From: Phycisphaerales bacterium
Lineage (GTDB): Bacteria; Planctomycetota; Phycisphaerae; Phycisphaerales; UBA1924
Assembly: GCA_007693785.1 (NCBI GenBank)
Contig: RECY01000039.1
Coordinates: 1 to 64,000, forward strand
Length of the DNA: 64,000 nt
Direction: 5' to 3'
The notes below the pieces were generated by a model. The model searched no databases. It had not been told where the DNA came from and saw only the letters and a list, made by a program, of their open reading frames with translations. Made by a program: the position numbers and the translations under genes. Shown one piece after another: positions 43,369 to 51,959 of the stretch; the stretch's first letter is position 1, and every line of letters starts with the position of its first letter.

Positions 43369-45171
43369 CTACACCCTGAAGATCGCGCCGAGCTTCTTGC
43401 CCAGCAGCAGGCTCGCGCCGAAGAGCGCTGTCGCCAGAAGCGCCATGCCCCAGACGCCCAACGCGCTCGCGATATACGGCCCATCACCCAGCCGCATCGT
43501 GAACGCGTAGATCGCCTTGGTCAGCGGGTAGTGGATCTCCTGCTGCGCCAGGATCAGGCTGTCGGACACCTCCAGCATGCTGAAGCTGAACACGAGCAGC
43601 CCGCCCGCGATCAGGTTCGCCATGATCAGCGGGACGATGATCTTGCGCACGGCCGTGATCCGGCTCGCGCCCAGGTTCACCGCCGCCTCCTCGAGCTCGC
43701 CCGAGGTCTGCTCCAGCCCAGCGACCGTCGAACGCACGATGTAGGGCAGCCGTCGCACGGCGTAGGCGATCGTCAGCAGCAAGAACGGGTTCGGCGTCAG
43801 CGTCGGGTCCTCGCTCGACACTGTGCTCGTCACGCTCAGCATCCGCGCCAGCTCGCTGAAGCCCTGCCCCGCGAGCCACTCCCGCACCTGCGGGACCGGC
43901 CACTGCAGCGTCAGCGCCACGTACCCGAACGCCATCACCAGCCCCGGCACCGCCAAGGGCAGCATGCACAGGCTGTCGAGCAGGTTCCGGCCCACCAGCT
44001 TCGTGCGCACGATGATGTACCCGATCAGGATCCCCAGCCCGATGTTCAGGATCACCGCCATCGCGCTGAGCTGCAGGCTGTTCTTGATCGCGTTGAACGA
44101 GTCCGGCGCGCTCAGCGCCTGGTCGAAGTGGTCCAGCGTCCACCCCGTCGGCAGCACCGTCCGGTACCACTGCCCCGGCTCGGTCAGCGCCACCAGCACG
44201 ACCCCAAGGTGCGGGAGCACCGCCAGCAGCGTCACGAACGCGAACCCGCCCACCGCCAGCAGCGAGCCCCACCACGGGAGCGTCTTCTCCGAACCCGCGC
44301 GCGACGCCTTCGCGTACATCGCGTAGGCCTTGCCGCCGAAGGCGATCTTCCCCACCAGATAAAAGATCACCGCGCTGGTCAGGAGCACCACCGTGAGCGC
44401 GTAGGGCTCGGCGCTCGACTCGATCTGCTGCAGCCCGTAGAAGATCTGCACCGGCGTCGTCGTCGTGTAATCGAAAATCAGCGGCGTGCCCAGCTCCGTG
44501 AACGCCCAGATGAAGACGATCGTCGAGCCCGCGAACAGCCCGGGGCGGATCAGCGGGAGCGTGATCTTGATCAGACGCTTCCACCCGCCCGCGCCGAGGT
44601 TCTCGGCGGCCTCGTCGAGCGCCGGGTCCAGGTTCGCCAGGGCCGCCGTCGCGTTCAGATAGATGATCGGGTAGAGGTGCAGCGCGATGACGAACGCGAC
44701 CGCGAACAGGCGCCCGTCGATCCCGAGCACGTCGAACTGCCCGCCGAGGTAGTCGATGTCGGTCCCGAGGAATGAGTTCAGCATCCCCTGTCGCCCGAGG
44801 ATCGCCTTCATCCCGAGCGCGCCGACGAACGGCGGGAGGATCAGCGGCACCAGCACGGCCGCGTTCCAGAACGCCTTCCCGGGCAGCTTGTACCGAGCCG
44901 AGACGATCGCCAGGGGGAGCGCGAGCAGGATCGAGAAGGACGTCGCGACGACCGCGAGCTGCAGCGCGTTGACCAGGCCCTGGACCAGGGCGGGGTCTTC
45001 GAAGACGAGTTGGAGGTGGCGGAGGGTCCAGCCGGTGCCGCTCGCCGGGTCGTCGGCGAAGCCGCCGCGGACGGTGAGCGCGATCGGGACAAGCAGAAAG
45101 AGCGTCAGCAGGGCGAGGAGCCCGCCGAGGAGCGCGTACTGCCAGATGGTTCGCCAGGCGCCCGCTTTCAT
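43369..45171 (-). CDS. Fe3+-type ABC transporter permease (fused, two domains)
   Basis: 600 residues with about 12 membrane helices, two tandem permease domains in one chain as in FbpB/SfuB iron(III) importers. Each half has the EAA loop that contacts the ATPase: EAAENLGAGGWKRLIKITLP (about 185) and EAAVNLGASRITAVRKIIVP (about 500). No substrate-binding protein or ATPase gene lies next to it, so partners must be elsewhere. It is downstream of the S1 gene but separated by a terminator, so it is probably transcribed on its own. The substrate may be iron or another anion or sugar-phosphate of this permease class. Confidence 0.9.
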   Translation of the reverse strand: MKAGAWRTIWQYALLGGLLALLTLFLLVPIALTVRGGFADDPASGTGWTLRHLQLVFEDPALVQGLVNALQLAVVATSFSILLALPLAIVSARYKLPGKAFWNAAVLVPLILPPFVGALGMKAILGRQGMLNSFLGTDIDYLGGQFDVLGIDGRLFAVAFVIALHLYPIIYLNATAALANLDPALDEAAENLGAGGWKRLIKITLPLIRPGLFAGSTIVFIWAFTELGTPLIFDYTTTTPVQIFYGLQQIESSAEPYALTVVLLTSAVIFYLVGKIAFGGKAYAMYAKASRAGSEKTLPWWGSLLAVGGFAFVTLLAVLPHLGVVLVALTEPGQWYRTVLPTGWTLDHFDQALSAPDSFNAIKNSLQLSAMAVILNIGLGILIGYIIVRTKLVGRNLLDSLCMLPLAVPGLVMAFGYVALTLQWPVPQVREWLAGQGFSELARMLSVTSTVSSEDPTLTPNPFLLLTIAYAVRRLPYIVRSTVAGLEQTSGELEEAAVNLGASRITAVRKIIVPLIMANLIAGGLLVFSFSMLEVSDSLILAQQEIHYPLTKAIYAFTMRLGDGPYIASALGVWGMALLATALFGASLLLGKKLGAIFRV

Positions 45172-45242
45172 GAGGGCCGGAGTCTACGCGGGGGGGCGGG
45201 CCCGGGGCGGGATCTGCCGGCGGTGCGGGCGTTCAGATTCTG

Positions 45243-45278
45243 CAAAGAAGGGGCGTCGGACGATGCCGAACGCCCCCG
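45243..45278 (-). terminator. Intrinsic terminator after the S1-domain gene
   Basis: Minus strand: GGGGGCGTTCGG, loop CATCG, TCCGACGCCCC, then TTCTTTG. It lies 35 bases after the S1-gene stop, before the permease. Confidence 0.75.
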
Positions 45279-45312
45279 ACATGCGGTGACCGGTCTGTTT
45301 GCGTGGCGTGGG

Positions 45313-47073
45313 TTAGAGCTTGAGGTCGCCGAGGCCCATGCCGAGCCCGCCGAGGTCGCCGAGCCCGCCCTGGCCGGAGCCGCGGCTCTGCTGCTTGGCG
45401 CGTTGCTTGGCCTGCTCCTTGAGGCGGCGCAGGTGCGGGGTCTCCTTGAGGATTTCTTCGGGTGTGCGGTCGTCGCGCTCGCCGCGGCCGCCACGTCCGC
45501 CGCGACCGCCCGGCGCGCCCTCGCGCTTCGGGGCTTCCTTCAACGCCTTGATGCTCAGCGAGATCTTCCGGTCGCTCGGGTCGATCTTCAGCACGCGGCA
45601 CTGCACGACCTCGTCGGGCTTCAGCACGTCCGACGGGTGCCCGACGCGCCGCCACTCCAGCTCCGAGATGTGGCAGAGCCCCTCGACGCCCGGGCGGATC
45701 TCGATGAACGCGCCGAAGTCCACGATGCGCACCACGCGCCCGGAGACGTCGGCCCCCTCGGCGATCTCCTGGGCGATCTCGCCGAACGGGTCGGCCTGGA
45801 GCTGCTTCATCCCCAGGCTGATGCGGTTCTTCTCCCACTCGATCTTCAGGATCTGCACCGAGACCTGCTTGCCGACCTCGACGAACCGACCGACGTTCTT
45901 CTCGCCCTGGTTCACGCGGTCGTGGCTCAGGTCGGAGATGTGGATCAACCCGTCGATCCCACCCAGGTCGACGAACGCGCCGAAGGGCATGATCTTGCGG
46001 ACCGTGCCGGTGACCGTGTCGCCCTCTTTCAGCACGCCCTTGAGCTTCTCGCCCTCGCGGGCGCGCTCCTCGGCCAGCATGTCGCGACGGCTCAGCACGA
46101 TGTTGCCCGTCCCGCGACGGTCGATCCGCTGCACGCGGCAGGCCAGCTTCTGCCCGACAAACACCGAGAGGTCCGCGATGTGGTCGAGCGCGACCTGGCT
46201 CGCGGGCATGAACGCGCGGTGCCCCGCGATCTCGAGCTCCAGCCCGCCCTTATTGGTCCCGGTCACCTTCGCCTCGACGGTGTCGCCGGGCTGGAGCATC
46301 TCCCACTCGGCCTTCTGCACCTGCCCGGGCAGCGAGCAGACATAGATGCTCTCCCCGGGCTCGAACCGCTCGACCGCGACCTCCAGCGCCTCGCCGATCT
46401 TGGGCAGGTCGGCCTCGGTCTTGAACTGGGTGCGGTCAACGACGCCGAGCTCCTTGGGCCCGAACTCGACGAACACGTCCGACGGCCCGACGCTGACGAC
46501 CTGCCCGGTGCGGTGCTCGCGCCCGCCCTGGACGACCCGCGGCTTGGCGCGGGCCGGGGCGGCGCCGGTCACCGGGGTCACCGTGTCCCGCGGGGAGCGG
46601 GGCTGCGCGGGCTTGGCGGGGGCCTGCGTCGCGGAGCCGCCGCGGCCGCCACCGCCACCACCGCCGCTCGAGCCGAAGCCGAGCTGCGCCATCGCGGCAT
46701 CGACCTCGGCGTCCATCGCCGCCCCGACCTCGACGCGCATGTTCTTCGGGTCATTCGCCGAGTCAGCCGCGTCCTTCGGCTTCGCCGGGGGCTGCTGGGG
46801 GGCTGGGTCCTGCTCGGTCGGGCCGCTGGAGCGACCGCTGTCGCGCGCGTCCTCGGCGCTCGGCGGGGCGGTGGGCTCGCCGGTGGTCGGCTTCGGGGGC
46901 TCGGACTGCGGCGTGGGACGCTCGGACGCCTCCTGCTTGGTCTCCTGCGACTTTTCCGACGCCGGCTGCTCGCCCTGCGGCGGCTTCTTGCCCGACTCGC
47001 CCGTCGGATCGTTGGTCGCGGGCTGGTCGGCGTGGGGCTTCTCGTTGGGCTCTTGGGTGTGCTCGTTGGTCAT
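45313..47073 (-). CDS. S1 RNA-binding-domain protein (ribosomal protein S1-like)
   Basis: 586 residues. The first 150 or so are a Glu/Pro/Lys-rich disordered region with a Gly run. Four S1 (OB-fold) domains follow at about 188-250, 262-335, 351-425 and 439-510. The last two are the most canonical (TVRKIMPFGAFVDLGGIDGL and RVVRIVDFGAFIEIRPGVEGL). A short RGG-like stretch (GGRGGRGGRGE) and a Gly/Leu tail end the protein. Likely helps mRNA bind the ribosome or binds RNA generally; four domains rather than the six of E. coli S1 is common outside proteobacteria. A TAGACT promoter lies about 170 bases upstream. Confidence 0.88.
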   Translation of the reverse strand: MTNEHTQEPNEKPHADQPATNDPTGESGKKPPQGEQPASEKSQETKQEASERPTPQSEPPKPTTGEPTAPPSAEDARDSGRSSGPTEQDPAPQQPPAKPKDAADSANDPKNMRVEVGAAMDAEVDAAMAQLGFGSSGGGGGGGRGGSATQAPAKPAQPRSPRDTVTPVTGAAPARAKPRVVQGGREHRTGQVVSVGPSDVFVEFGPKELGVVDRTQFKTEADLPKIGEALEVAVERFEPGESIYVCSLPGQVQKAEWEMLQPGDTVEAKVTGTNKGGLELEIAGHRAFMPASQVALDHIADLSVFVGQKLACRVQRIDRRGTGNIVLSRRDMLAEERAREGEKLKGVLKEGDTVTGTVRKIMPFGAFVDLGGIDGLIHISDLSHDRVNQGEKNVGRFVEVGKQVSVQILKIEWEKNRISLGMKQLQADPFGEIAQEIAEGADVSGRVVRIVDFGAFIEIRPGVEGLCHISELEWRRVGHPSDVLKPDEVVQCRVLKIDPSDRKISLSIKALKEAPKREGAPGGRGGRGGRGERDDRTPEEILKETPHLRRLKEQAKQRAKQQSRGSGQGGLGDLGGLGMGLGDLKL

Positions 47074-47244
47074 CGCAGAAAACCGGCCTGTTCGCGTCCC
47101 GCGGCGGTGGATGATGGTGTCGCGAGCGGTGCTGGTGCCGCGGTCGGCCGCTCGCGCGGGCGGTGTGCCCGGTGCTCGATGCTGGAATCTGTCTCCGAAT
47201 TGGTCTCGGATGTCTGCCCTCGTGGGTGTGGCGCGTTGCCGTGC

Positions 47245-47273
47245 AGTCTACCGGGCCCCGCCCCCGACGCCTA
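47245..47273 (-). promoter_or_regulatory. Promoter of the S1-domain gene
   Basis: Minus strand: TAGGCG (47273-47268), 17 bases, TAGACT (47250-47245). It implies a 5' leader of about 165 bases before ATG 47073. This leader has no obvious hairpin switch. Confidence 0.5.
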
Positions 47274-47336
47274 GACCCGCAAACGCCCCTGCATCCGCGG
47301 ACGAAACCCCTCCCCGTACGACCGCGCCGCCAAGGG

Positions 47337-48431
47337 TTAACGCACGAACTGCTGGATCGCTTCCACGATCCGCTGGGCCGTCGCGACGTTCGCCAGCCCC
47401 GCCTCCGCGTTAATCTCCGGCGGCTCGCCCGTCCGCACCGCCTCCAAGAACGCCTCGATCTCGCTCACGATCGGCTCCTGATCATCGATCACCAGGGGCT
47501 CGATGTTCACCAGTTCCGACCAGTTCAGGTCCGTCAGGTCCTTCCCCTGGCGGAGCTGCTCGTGCACCTCGCGCATCTGGATCTCGTTGGCGGTCCGGCG
47601 GATGATCGTCCCCGTCTTGGCGGCGTAATCGACCTTGATGTACGCGTTTTCACCCGTGATCCGCGTCACACGCTCGGTCTTGAGCGCCAGGCGGCTGGCC
47701 GTCAGGTTTGCCACGCACGGGCCCCAAGGACGGTTAAAGGTCAGGCGCGCGTTGCAGATGTCCTCGTGCTCGGTGATGACCGGGACGCCCGAGGCCTGCA
47801 CGTCGTCGGGCTCCTGCCCGCCCATCAGCATCAGCACCACGTCCAGGTCGTGGATCATCATGTCCATCACGACGCCGATGTCGACCGAGCGGAAGGTCAT
47901 CGGGCTGACGCGGTGGACCTCGATGAACCGGGGGCGGACCTCGCGGTCGGCGGCCGTCGCGCGCCGCATCGCCCGCATGATCGGGTTGAACCGCTCGATG
48001 TGCCCGACCATCAGCACCGCGCCGCCCCGCTCGGCCAGTTCCTTGATCCGCAGCGCCTCGTCGCGGTCCTGCGCCAAGGGCTTCTCGATCAGGCAGGCGA
48101 CGCCGGCTTCCAGAAACGGCTCGGCCGTCTCGCGGTGGTAGATCGTCGGCACCGCGATCGAGACCGCGTCCACGCCCGCGTCGATCAGCTCTTGCGGGTC
48201 GGCGAACGCCTTGCACCCGTGCCGATCGGCGACGGTCTCGCGCCGCTCCTCGTCGGCATCGACGACGCCGACCAGCTCGACGTTGTCGAGCTCGGCGTAG
48301 ACGCGGGCGTGGTGACGCCCCATCCGCCCGACGCCGACCGCCCCGCAGCGGAGGCGTTCACGGTCGGGCGTACGAACCGCCCGGGGCGAGACGCCCGCGG
48401 ACAGGCCGGTGGAGTGATCAGTCTGGGTCAT
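47337..48431 (-). CDS. Gfo/Idh/MocA-family oxidoreductase
   Basis: 364 residues. Nucleotide-binding Rossmann fold near residue 30 (CGAVGVGRMGRHHARVYAEL) and the EKPLA motif (CLIEKPLAQDRDEAL, about 115) that carries the catalytic Lys are clear. The C-terminal alpha/beta domain includes DMMIHDLDVVLMLMG with the conserved His/Asp pair. These enzymes oxidise or reduce sugars, inositols or amino-sugars with NAD(P); the substrate cannot be read here. It lies 94 bases after trxA on the same strand. The first 25 residues are a loose extension before the domain. Confidence 0.92.
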   Translation of the reverse strand: MTQTDHSTGLSAGVSPRAVRTPDRERLRCGAVGVGRMGRHHARVYAELDNVELVGVVDADEERRETVADRHGCKAFADPQELIDAGVDAVSIAVPTIYHRETAEPFLEAGVACLIEKPLAQDRDEALRIKELAERGGAVLMVGHIERFNPIMRAMRRATAADREVRPRFIEVHRVSPMTFRSVDIGVVMDMMIHDLDVVLMLMGGQEPDDVQASGVPVITEHEDICNARLTFNRPWGPCVANLTASRLALKTERVTRITGENAYIKVDYAAKTGTIIRRTANEIQMREVHEQLRQGKDLTDLNWSELVNIEPLVIDDQEPIVSEIEAFLEAVRTGEPPEINAEAGLANVATAQRIVEAIQQFVR

Positions 48432-48525
48432 GAGTGGACGCCGGGCGTGGGCTTCGGGTCGGGCGCGGCCGCTGTTTCGCGAGCCCGCCCGGCGGTGGTC
48501 AGAGGATTCCCGGAAAGGGCGCGAT

Positions 48526-48858
48526 TCAGCCGGCGGCCTCGTTCAAGGCCGACGCGAGGTCGTCCTTGCTCGTCAGCCCGATGAACTTCTTGAAGACCTC
48601 GCCGTTCTTGAACAGGATCACCGTCGGGATCGCGCTGATCCCGTACTTGACCGGGACGTTGCGGTTCGCGTCGGTATCCAGCTTGCCCACGACCGCCTTG
48701 CCGTCGAAGTCGCTCGCGACCTCCTCGATCGTCGGCGCGAGCATGCGGCACGGGGCGCACCACTCGGCCCAGAAGTCGACAAGCACGGGCTTGTCGCTAC
48801 CGAGCACGTCGCTCTCGAAGTTCGCGTCCGTGAATTCCTTGACGTTGTCCGCAGCCAT
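48526..48858 (-). CDS. trxA: Thioredoxin
   Basis: Cytoplasmic disulfide reductase, 110 residues, full thioredoxin fold. The active site reads WAEWCAPCRML (WCAPC instead of the common WCGPC), and the cis-Pro loop is ISAIPTVILFKNG. GGAG lies five bases before ATG 48858. A longer upstream frame exists but has no homology-like features. It sits between folP and the oxidoreductase. Confidence 0.95.
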   Translation of the reverse strand: MAADNVKEFTDANFESDVLGSDKPVLVDFWAEWCAPCRMLAPTIEEVASDFDGKAVVGKLDTDANRNVPVKYGISAIPTVILFKNGEVFKKFIGLTSKDDLASALNEAAG

Positions 48859-48974
48859 CGAGGCTCCTTCATGAGCAGGGCGACCGCGCGTGTGCGCACG
48901 ACGCCCGCGATCAGAACTCCACACCCGGGACGCTCGGCCCCATTGATGGATCCTTGCCCCCGCGCCGAGGCCGA

Positions 48975-49961
48975 TCAACCATCACCTGTTCCCATCGGTC
49001 GCCCCCCGCCCCCGTCGCCCGGCACGTCTTCCAGCACCGCCCAAGCCGCCCGCAAAGCCGCGCCCTGCGCCGCCGCGTCGTGGACACGGAACAGCCGCGC
49101 CCCGCAGGCAAGGTGCAGCACGCTGAACGCCAGCGACCCCGCCAATCTTCCCTCCGGGCCCGGCAGGGGCCGATCGCCCCCGCCCGCCCGGGCCCCGCCC
49201 CCCGCCTGCGCCCAAGCGACGAAGCTCTTTCGGCTCGTTGCGCTCAGCACCGGGAAGAGCCCCAGCCCGGGCAGTTCCGGGTGCGGGCCGGCGAGATCGG
49301 GCGTCGCGCGGAGGAGCTCGATGTTCTGGCGCGGGCTCTTGCCGAAGCCCAGGCCGGGGTCCAGCAAGATCGCACCCGGGGCGACCCCCGCGGCGAGCGC
49401 CGCCCGGGCCCGCTCGGCCAGGAACCCGCGGACCGCTCCGATCACCCCCGCCGCCCCGTAGTCCGGCTCGGCGTCGTAGCCCGTCGAGTACCGATCCGAC
49501 CTGGGGGGCGCGAGACGGTGCATCAGGCAGAGCCCCGCGCCCGTCTCCGCCGCGAGCGCGAGCACGCCCTCGTCCTCTGTCCCGCCCGAGACGTCGTTGA
49601 TCGCGTCCGCCCCGCGCTCGATCGCCTCGCGAGCGACCTGGGCGAGGGTCGTGTCCACGCTGATCGGGACGCTCGCGACCGCGGGGTCCGCGTCGGCGCG
49701 GATCGCCTCGATCGCCGGGATCAGGCGTCGGAGCTGTTCATCCCCCGGCACACGCTCGGCCCCCGGGCGGGTGCTCTCCGCCCCCAAGTCCAGCATGTCC
49801 GCACCGTCTGCGACCGCCGCCCGGGCCATCGCGAGCGCCTGCGACGCCCCCTCGGCCCGGCTGCCCGCAAAGAAGCTGTCCGGCGTCAGGTTCACGATCG
49901 CCATCACCCGCGGGCGATCCAGCACCACCGACCGACCGTGCGCGAGCCGCCACGTCTGCAT
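48975..49961 (-). CDS. folP: Dihydropteroate synthase
   Basis: Folate biosynthesis: condenses 6-hydroxymethyl-dihydropterin pyrophosphate with p-aminobenzoate; sulfonamide target. 328 residues. Family motifs in order: IVNLTPDSFF, DLGAESTRPGA, SVDTT, NDVSGG, LLDPGLGFGKS and SATSRKSF. The chosen ATG at 49961 (MQTWRLAHGRSVVL) has no ribosome binding site. Instead a TATTCT hexamer ends six bases upstream, suggesting a leaderless message, and an inverted repeat surrounds that hexamer. Confidence 0.94.
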   Translation of the reverse strand: MQTWRLAHGRSVVLDRPRVMAIVNLTPDSFFAGSRAEGASQALAMARAAVADGADMLDLGAESTRPGAERVPGDEQLRRLIPAIEAIRADADPAVASVPISVDTTLAQVAREAIERGADAINDVSGGTEDEGVLALAAETGAGLCLMHRLAPPRSDRYSTGYDAEPDYGAAGVIGAVRGFLAERARAALAAGVAPGAILLDPGLGFGKSPRQNIELLRATPDLAGPHPELPGLGLFPVLSATSRKSFVAWAQAGGGARAGGGDRPLPGPEGRLAGSLAFSVLHLACGARLFRVHDAAAQGAALRAAWAVLEDVPGDGGGGRPMGTGDG

Positions 49962-49980
49962 GTGTTCAGAATAGGAACAC
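49962..49980 (-). promoter_or_regulatory. folP -10 element inside a dyad
   Basis: GTGTTC, seven bases, GAACAC (49962-49967 and 49975-49980). On the minus strand the centre contains TATTCT (49973-49968), a good -10, six bases before the folP ATG. A protein bound to the dyad would block the promoter. Confidence 0.5.
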
Positions 49981-50106
49981 CCGACATCATCGATCGCCGG
50001 GGCGTGCCAAGGCCCAACGCGGAACCCGCGATCGCTTCTTGTGCGGATGGACCCTCGGCCCGCGTTCATCGTCGCAGGCCCGGGCATTTTTTGAGAAGAT
50101 GGCGAC

Positions 50107-50532
50107 ATGCACCTGCCCTGCCCAGCCTGCGGGTACAACCTGGTCGGCGTGCCGCACGCGTCCGGGGAGGACGCCCGCCTCCGCTGCCCGGAGTGCGGCG
50201 AGACGACGAGCCTGCACGACATCGAGCACCCGACGAAGGCGAGCGTGCTCGAGCACCTGCTGATTTCAATCTGTTGTGCGTGCTCGCTTATGGCCTATTT
50301 TGTGCTTGCTTCGTTGATGTACGACAACTATTGGCGGTCGATGGGCGAGCCCTACCCTTGGGAACACCTGCTCTGGATCACGCCGTCTGTGGTGATCGTC
50401 GCCTTGCCGTGGGTGCTCGCGTTCACCTCGTTGCGCAAGGTGATTCCCAAGCGTTGGCAGTGGGCGATATACGCCCTGTATGCCGTCGCCGGGCTCGCGT
50501 TCTATGTCTTCCTTGTGGACCACTACCTTTGA
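50107..50532 (+). CDS. Zinc-ribbon membrane protein (N-terminal ribbon)
   Basis: 141 residues. An N-terminal zinc ribbon, CPACGYNLVG then CPECGE (residues 5-31), is followed by two or three membrane helices (about 50-70, 87-107 and 117-137). The CxxCGYxLxG ribbon is shared with the protein at 58284-58742, where it is C-terminal. No enzymatic motif. It is divergent from folP with a 145-base gap. Role unknown. Confidence 0.78.
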   Translation: MHLPCPACGYNLVGVPHASGEDARLRCPECGETTSLHDIEHPTKASVLEHLLISICCACSLMAYFVLASLMYDNYWRSMGEPYPWEHLLWITPSVVIVALPWVLAFTSLRKVIPKRWQWAIYALYAVAGLAFYVFLVDHYL

Positions 50533-50611
50533 TGATCGCGACTACCGGCATCGATCAGATGCTTCGGCGTGGCTCCGAGTCGAGGCGCGCCTCGCCCCGT
50601 GTCCGTCCCGC

Positions 50612-51772
50612 CTACTTCTCGATCACGCGTCCTTTGCCCTTGACGATCCTGCCGATCTCGAAGACCGTCTCGCCCGCTTTTTCCAGGCGTTTCTTCACGC
50701 CCTCGGCGAAGGTCGGGCGGACGACCAGGCAGTAGCCGACGCCCATGTTGAAGACGCGGCGCATCTCGGCTTCTTCGACGGCGCCGTGGTGCTGGAGGAA
50801 ACTGAACAGGGGCGGGACGTCCCAGGCTTTGCGGTCGATCTGGGCATCGCAGTCTTCGGGGATGGATCGTTCGAGGTTGCCCGCGAGCCCGCCGCCGGTG
50901 ATGTGGGCCATCGCGGTGACGACCTGCTTGACCTTGTACGAGCGGATCGTCTTGATGACGCTGGCGGCGTAGATCCGTGTGGGCTCCAGCAGGACGTCGC
51001 CGAGCGGGCGGTCGTCTTCCAGTTCCGGATAGGCCTTGTCGAGCTTGAGCTTGGCGTGGGCGACGATGCGCCGGACGAGGGAGTAGCCGTTGGAGTGGAC
51101 GCCGCTGGAGGCGAGGGCGAGCACAACGTCGCCGGGTCGGACGCGTTCGGCGTTGGTGACGCGTTTGAGCTCCGCGACGCCGACGGCGAAGCCGGCGAGA
51201 TCGAAATCGCCCGGGGCGTAGAGGTCGTTCATCTCGGCCGTCTCGCCCCCGAGCAGGGCGCACCCGGCCTGGCGGCAGCCCTCGCTGACGCCCTTGACGA
51301 TGTCGTGGAGCATCCGCTGCTCGACCTTGTGGACGGCGATGTAGTCGAGGAAGAGCAGGGGCTCGGCCCCGAGGACGATGAGGTCGTTGACGCTCATCGC
51401 GACGAGGTCGATGCCGACGGTGTCGTACTTGTTGCAGTCGATGGCGAGCTTGACCTTGGTGCCGACGCCGTCGGTGCAGGCGACAAGGACGGGGTCCTTG
51501 TAGTTGCGTTGGAATAATTTTTCGTTGTAGTCGAGGCGGAGCATGCCGGCGAAGCCGCCGGGGTTGTCGATGACGCGCGGGCCGTGGGTCCGCCTGAGAA
51601 GCGTGGCGATGGAGGCGGCGAAAGCGTCGCCGGCGTCGATAGATACGCCGCTGTCGGCATAGGTCAGGCCGCGGCGTGCGCCGGCGCGGGCGCCGATGGG
51701 CGTCGCGGGCTTGTCGCCCCGGGTGGTTCGTCTGATCGGCGTGCGTCCGGGCTTCTCGGTGTTTGGCGGCAT
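50612..51772 (-). CDS. purM: Phosphoribosylformylglycinamidine cyclo-ligase (AIR synthetase)
   Basis: Fifth step of purine biosynthesis, ATP-dependent ring closure of FGAM to AIR. 386 residues. Family stretches are clear: CTDGVGTKVKLA, DLVAMSVNDLIVLGAEPLLFLDYIA, GGETAEMNDLY, ALASSGVHSNGYSLVRR and HITGGGLAGNLER. An N-terminal extension of about 40 residues (MPPNTEKPGRTPIRRTT) precedes the domain, which begins at LTYADSGVSIDAGD. ATG 51772 is chosen as the first start downstream of the promoter at 51816-51844. Confidence 0.95.
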   Translation of the reverse strand: MPPNTEKPGRTPIRRTTRGDKPATPIGARAGARRGLTYADSGVSIDAGDAFAASIATLLRRTHGPRVIDNPGGFAGMLRLDYNEKLFQRNYKDPVLVACTDGVGTKVKLAIDCNKYDTVGIDLVAMSVNDLIVLGAEPLLFLDYIAVHKVEQRMLHDIVKGVSEGCRQAGCALLGGETAEMNDLYAPGDFDLAGFAVGVAELKRVTNAERVRPGDVVLALASSGVHSNGYSLVRRIVAHAKLKLDKAYPELEDDRPLGDVLLEPTRIYAASVIKTIRSYKVKQVVTAMAHITGGGLAGNLERSIPEDCDAQIDRKAWDVPPLFSFLQHHGAVEEAEMRRVFNMGVGYCLVVRPTFAEGVKKRLEKAGETVFEIGRIVKGKGRVIEK

Positions 51773-51815
51773 GGCATCCGAGGGTAGCGTGGGGTCGAAG
51801 GGGATGGCGATTGGT

Positions 51816-51844
51816 AGAATATTGCGAAGGCCGAAGATGTTCAC
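51816..51844 (-). promoter_or_regulatory. purM promoter (with overlapping -10 for the divergent gene)
   Basis: Minus strand: GTGAAC (51844-51839), 17 bases, TATTCT (51821-51816). The same bases read TAGAAT on the plus strand (51815-51820), a possible -10 for the divergent desaturase, so the two promoters may compete. Confidence 0.45.
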
Positions 51845-51959
51845 CGCGTGCCACGCGCGGTCCATCCGTTTCGGCTGGGCTCGGATCGGGCACGCCACGC
51901 GATCCCAGCTATGGTGCGGGAAAGACTGCGAGGCGGAGGAACCAGCCATCCACTCATCA

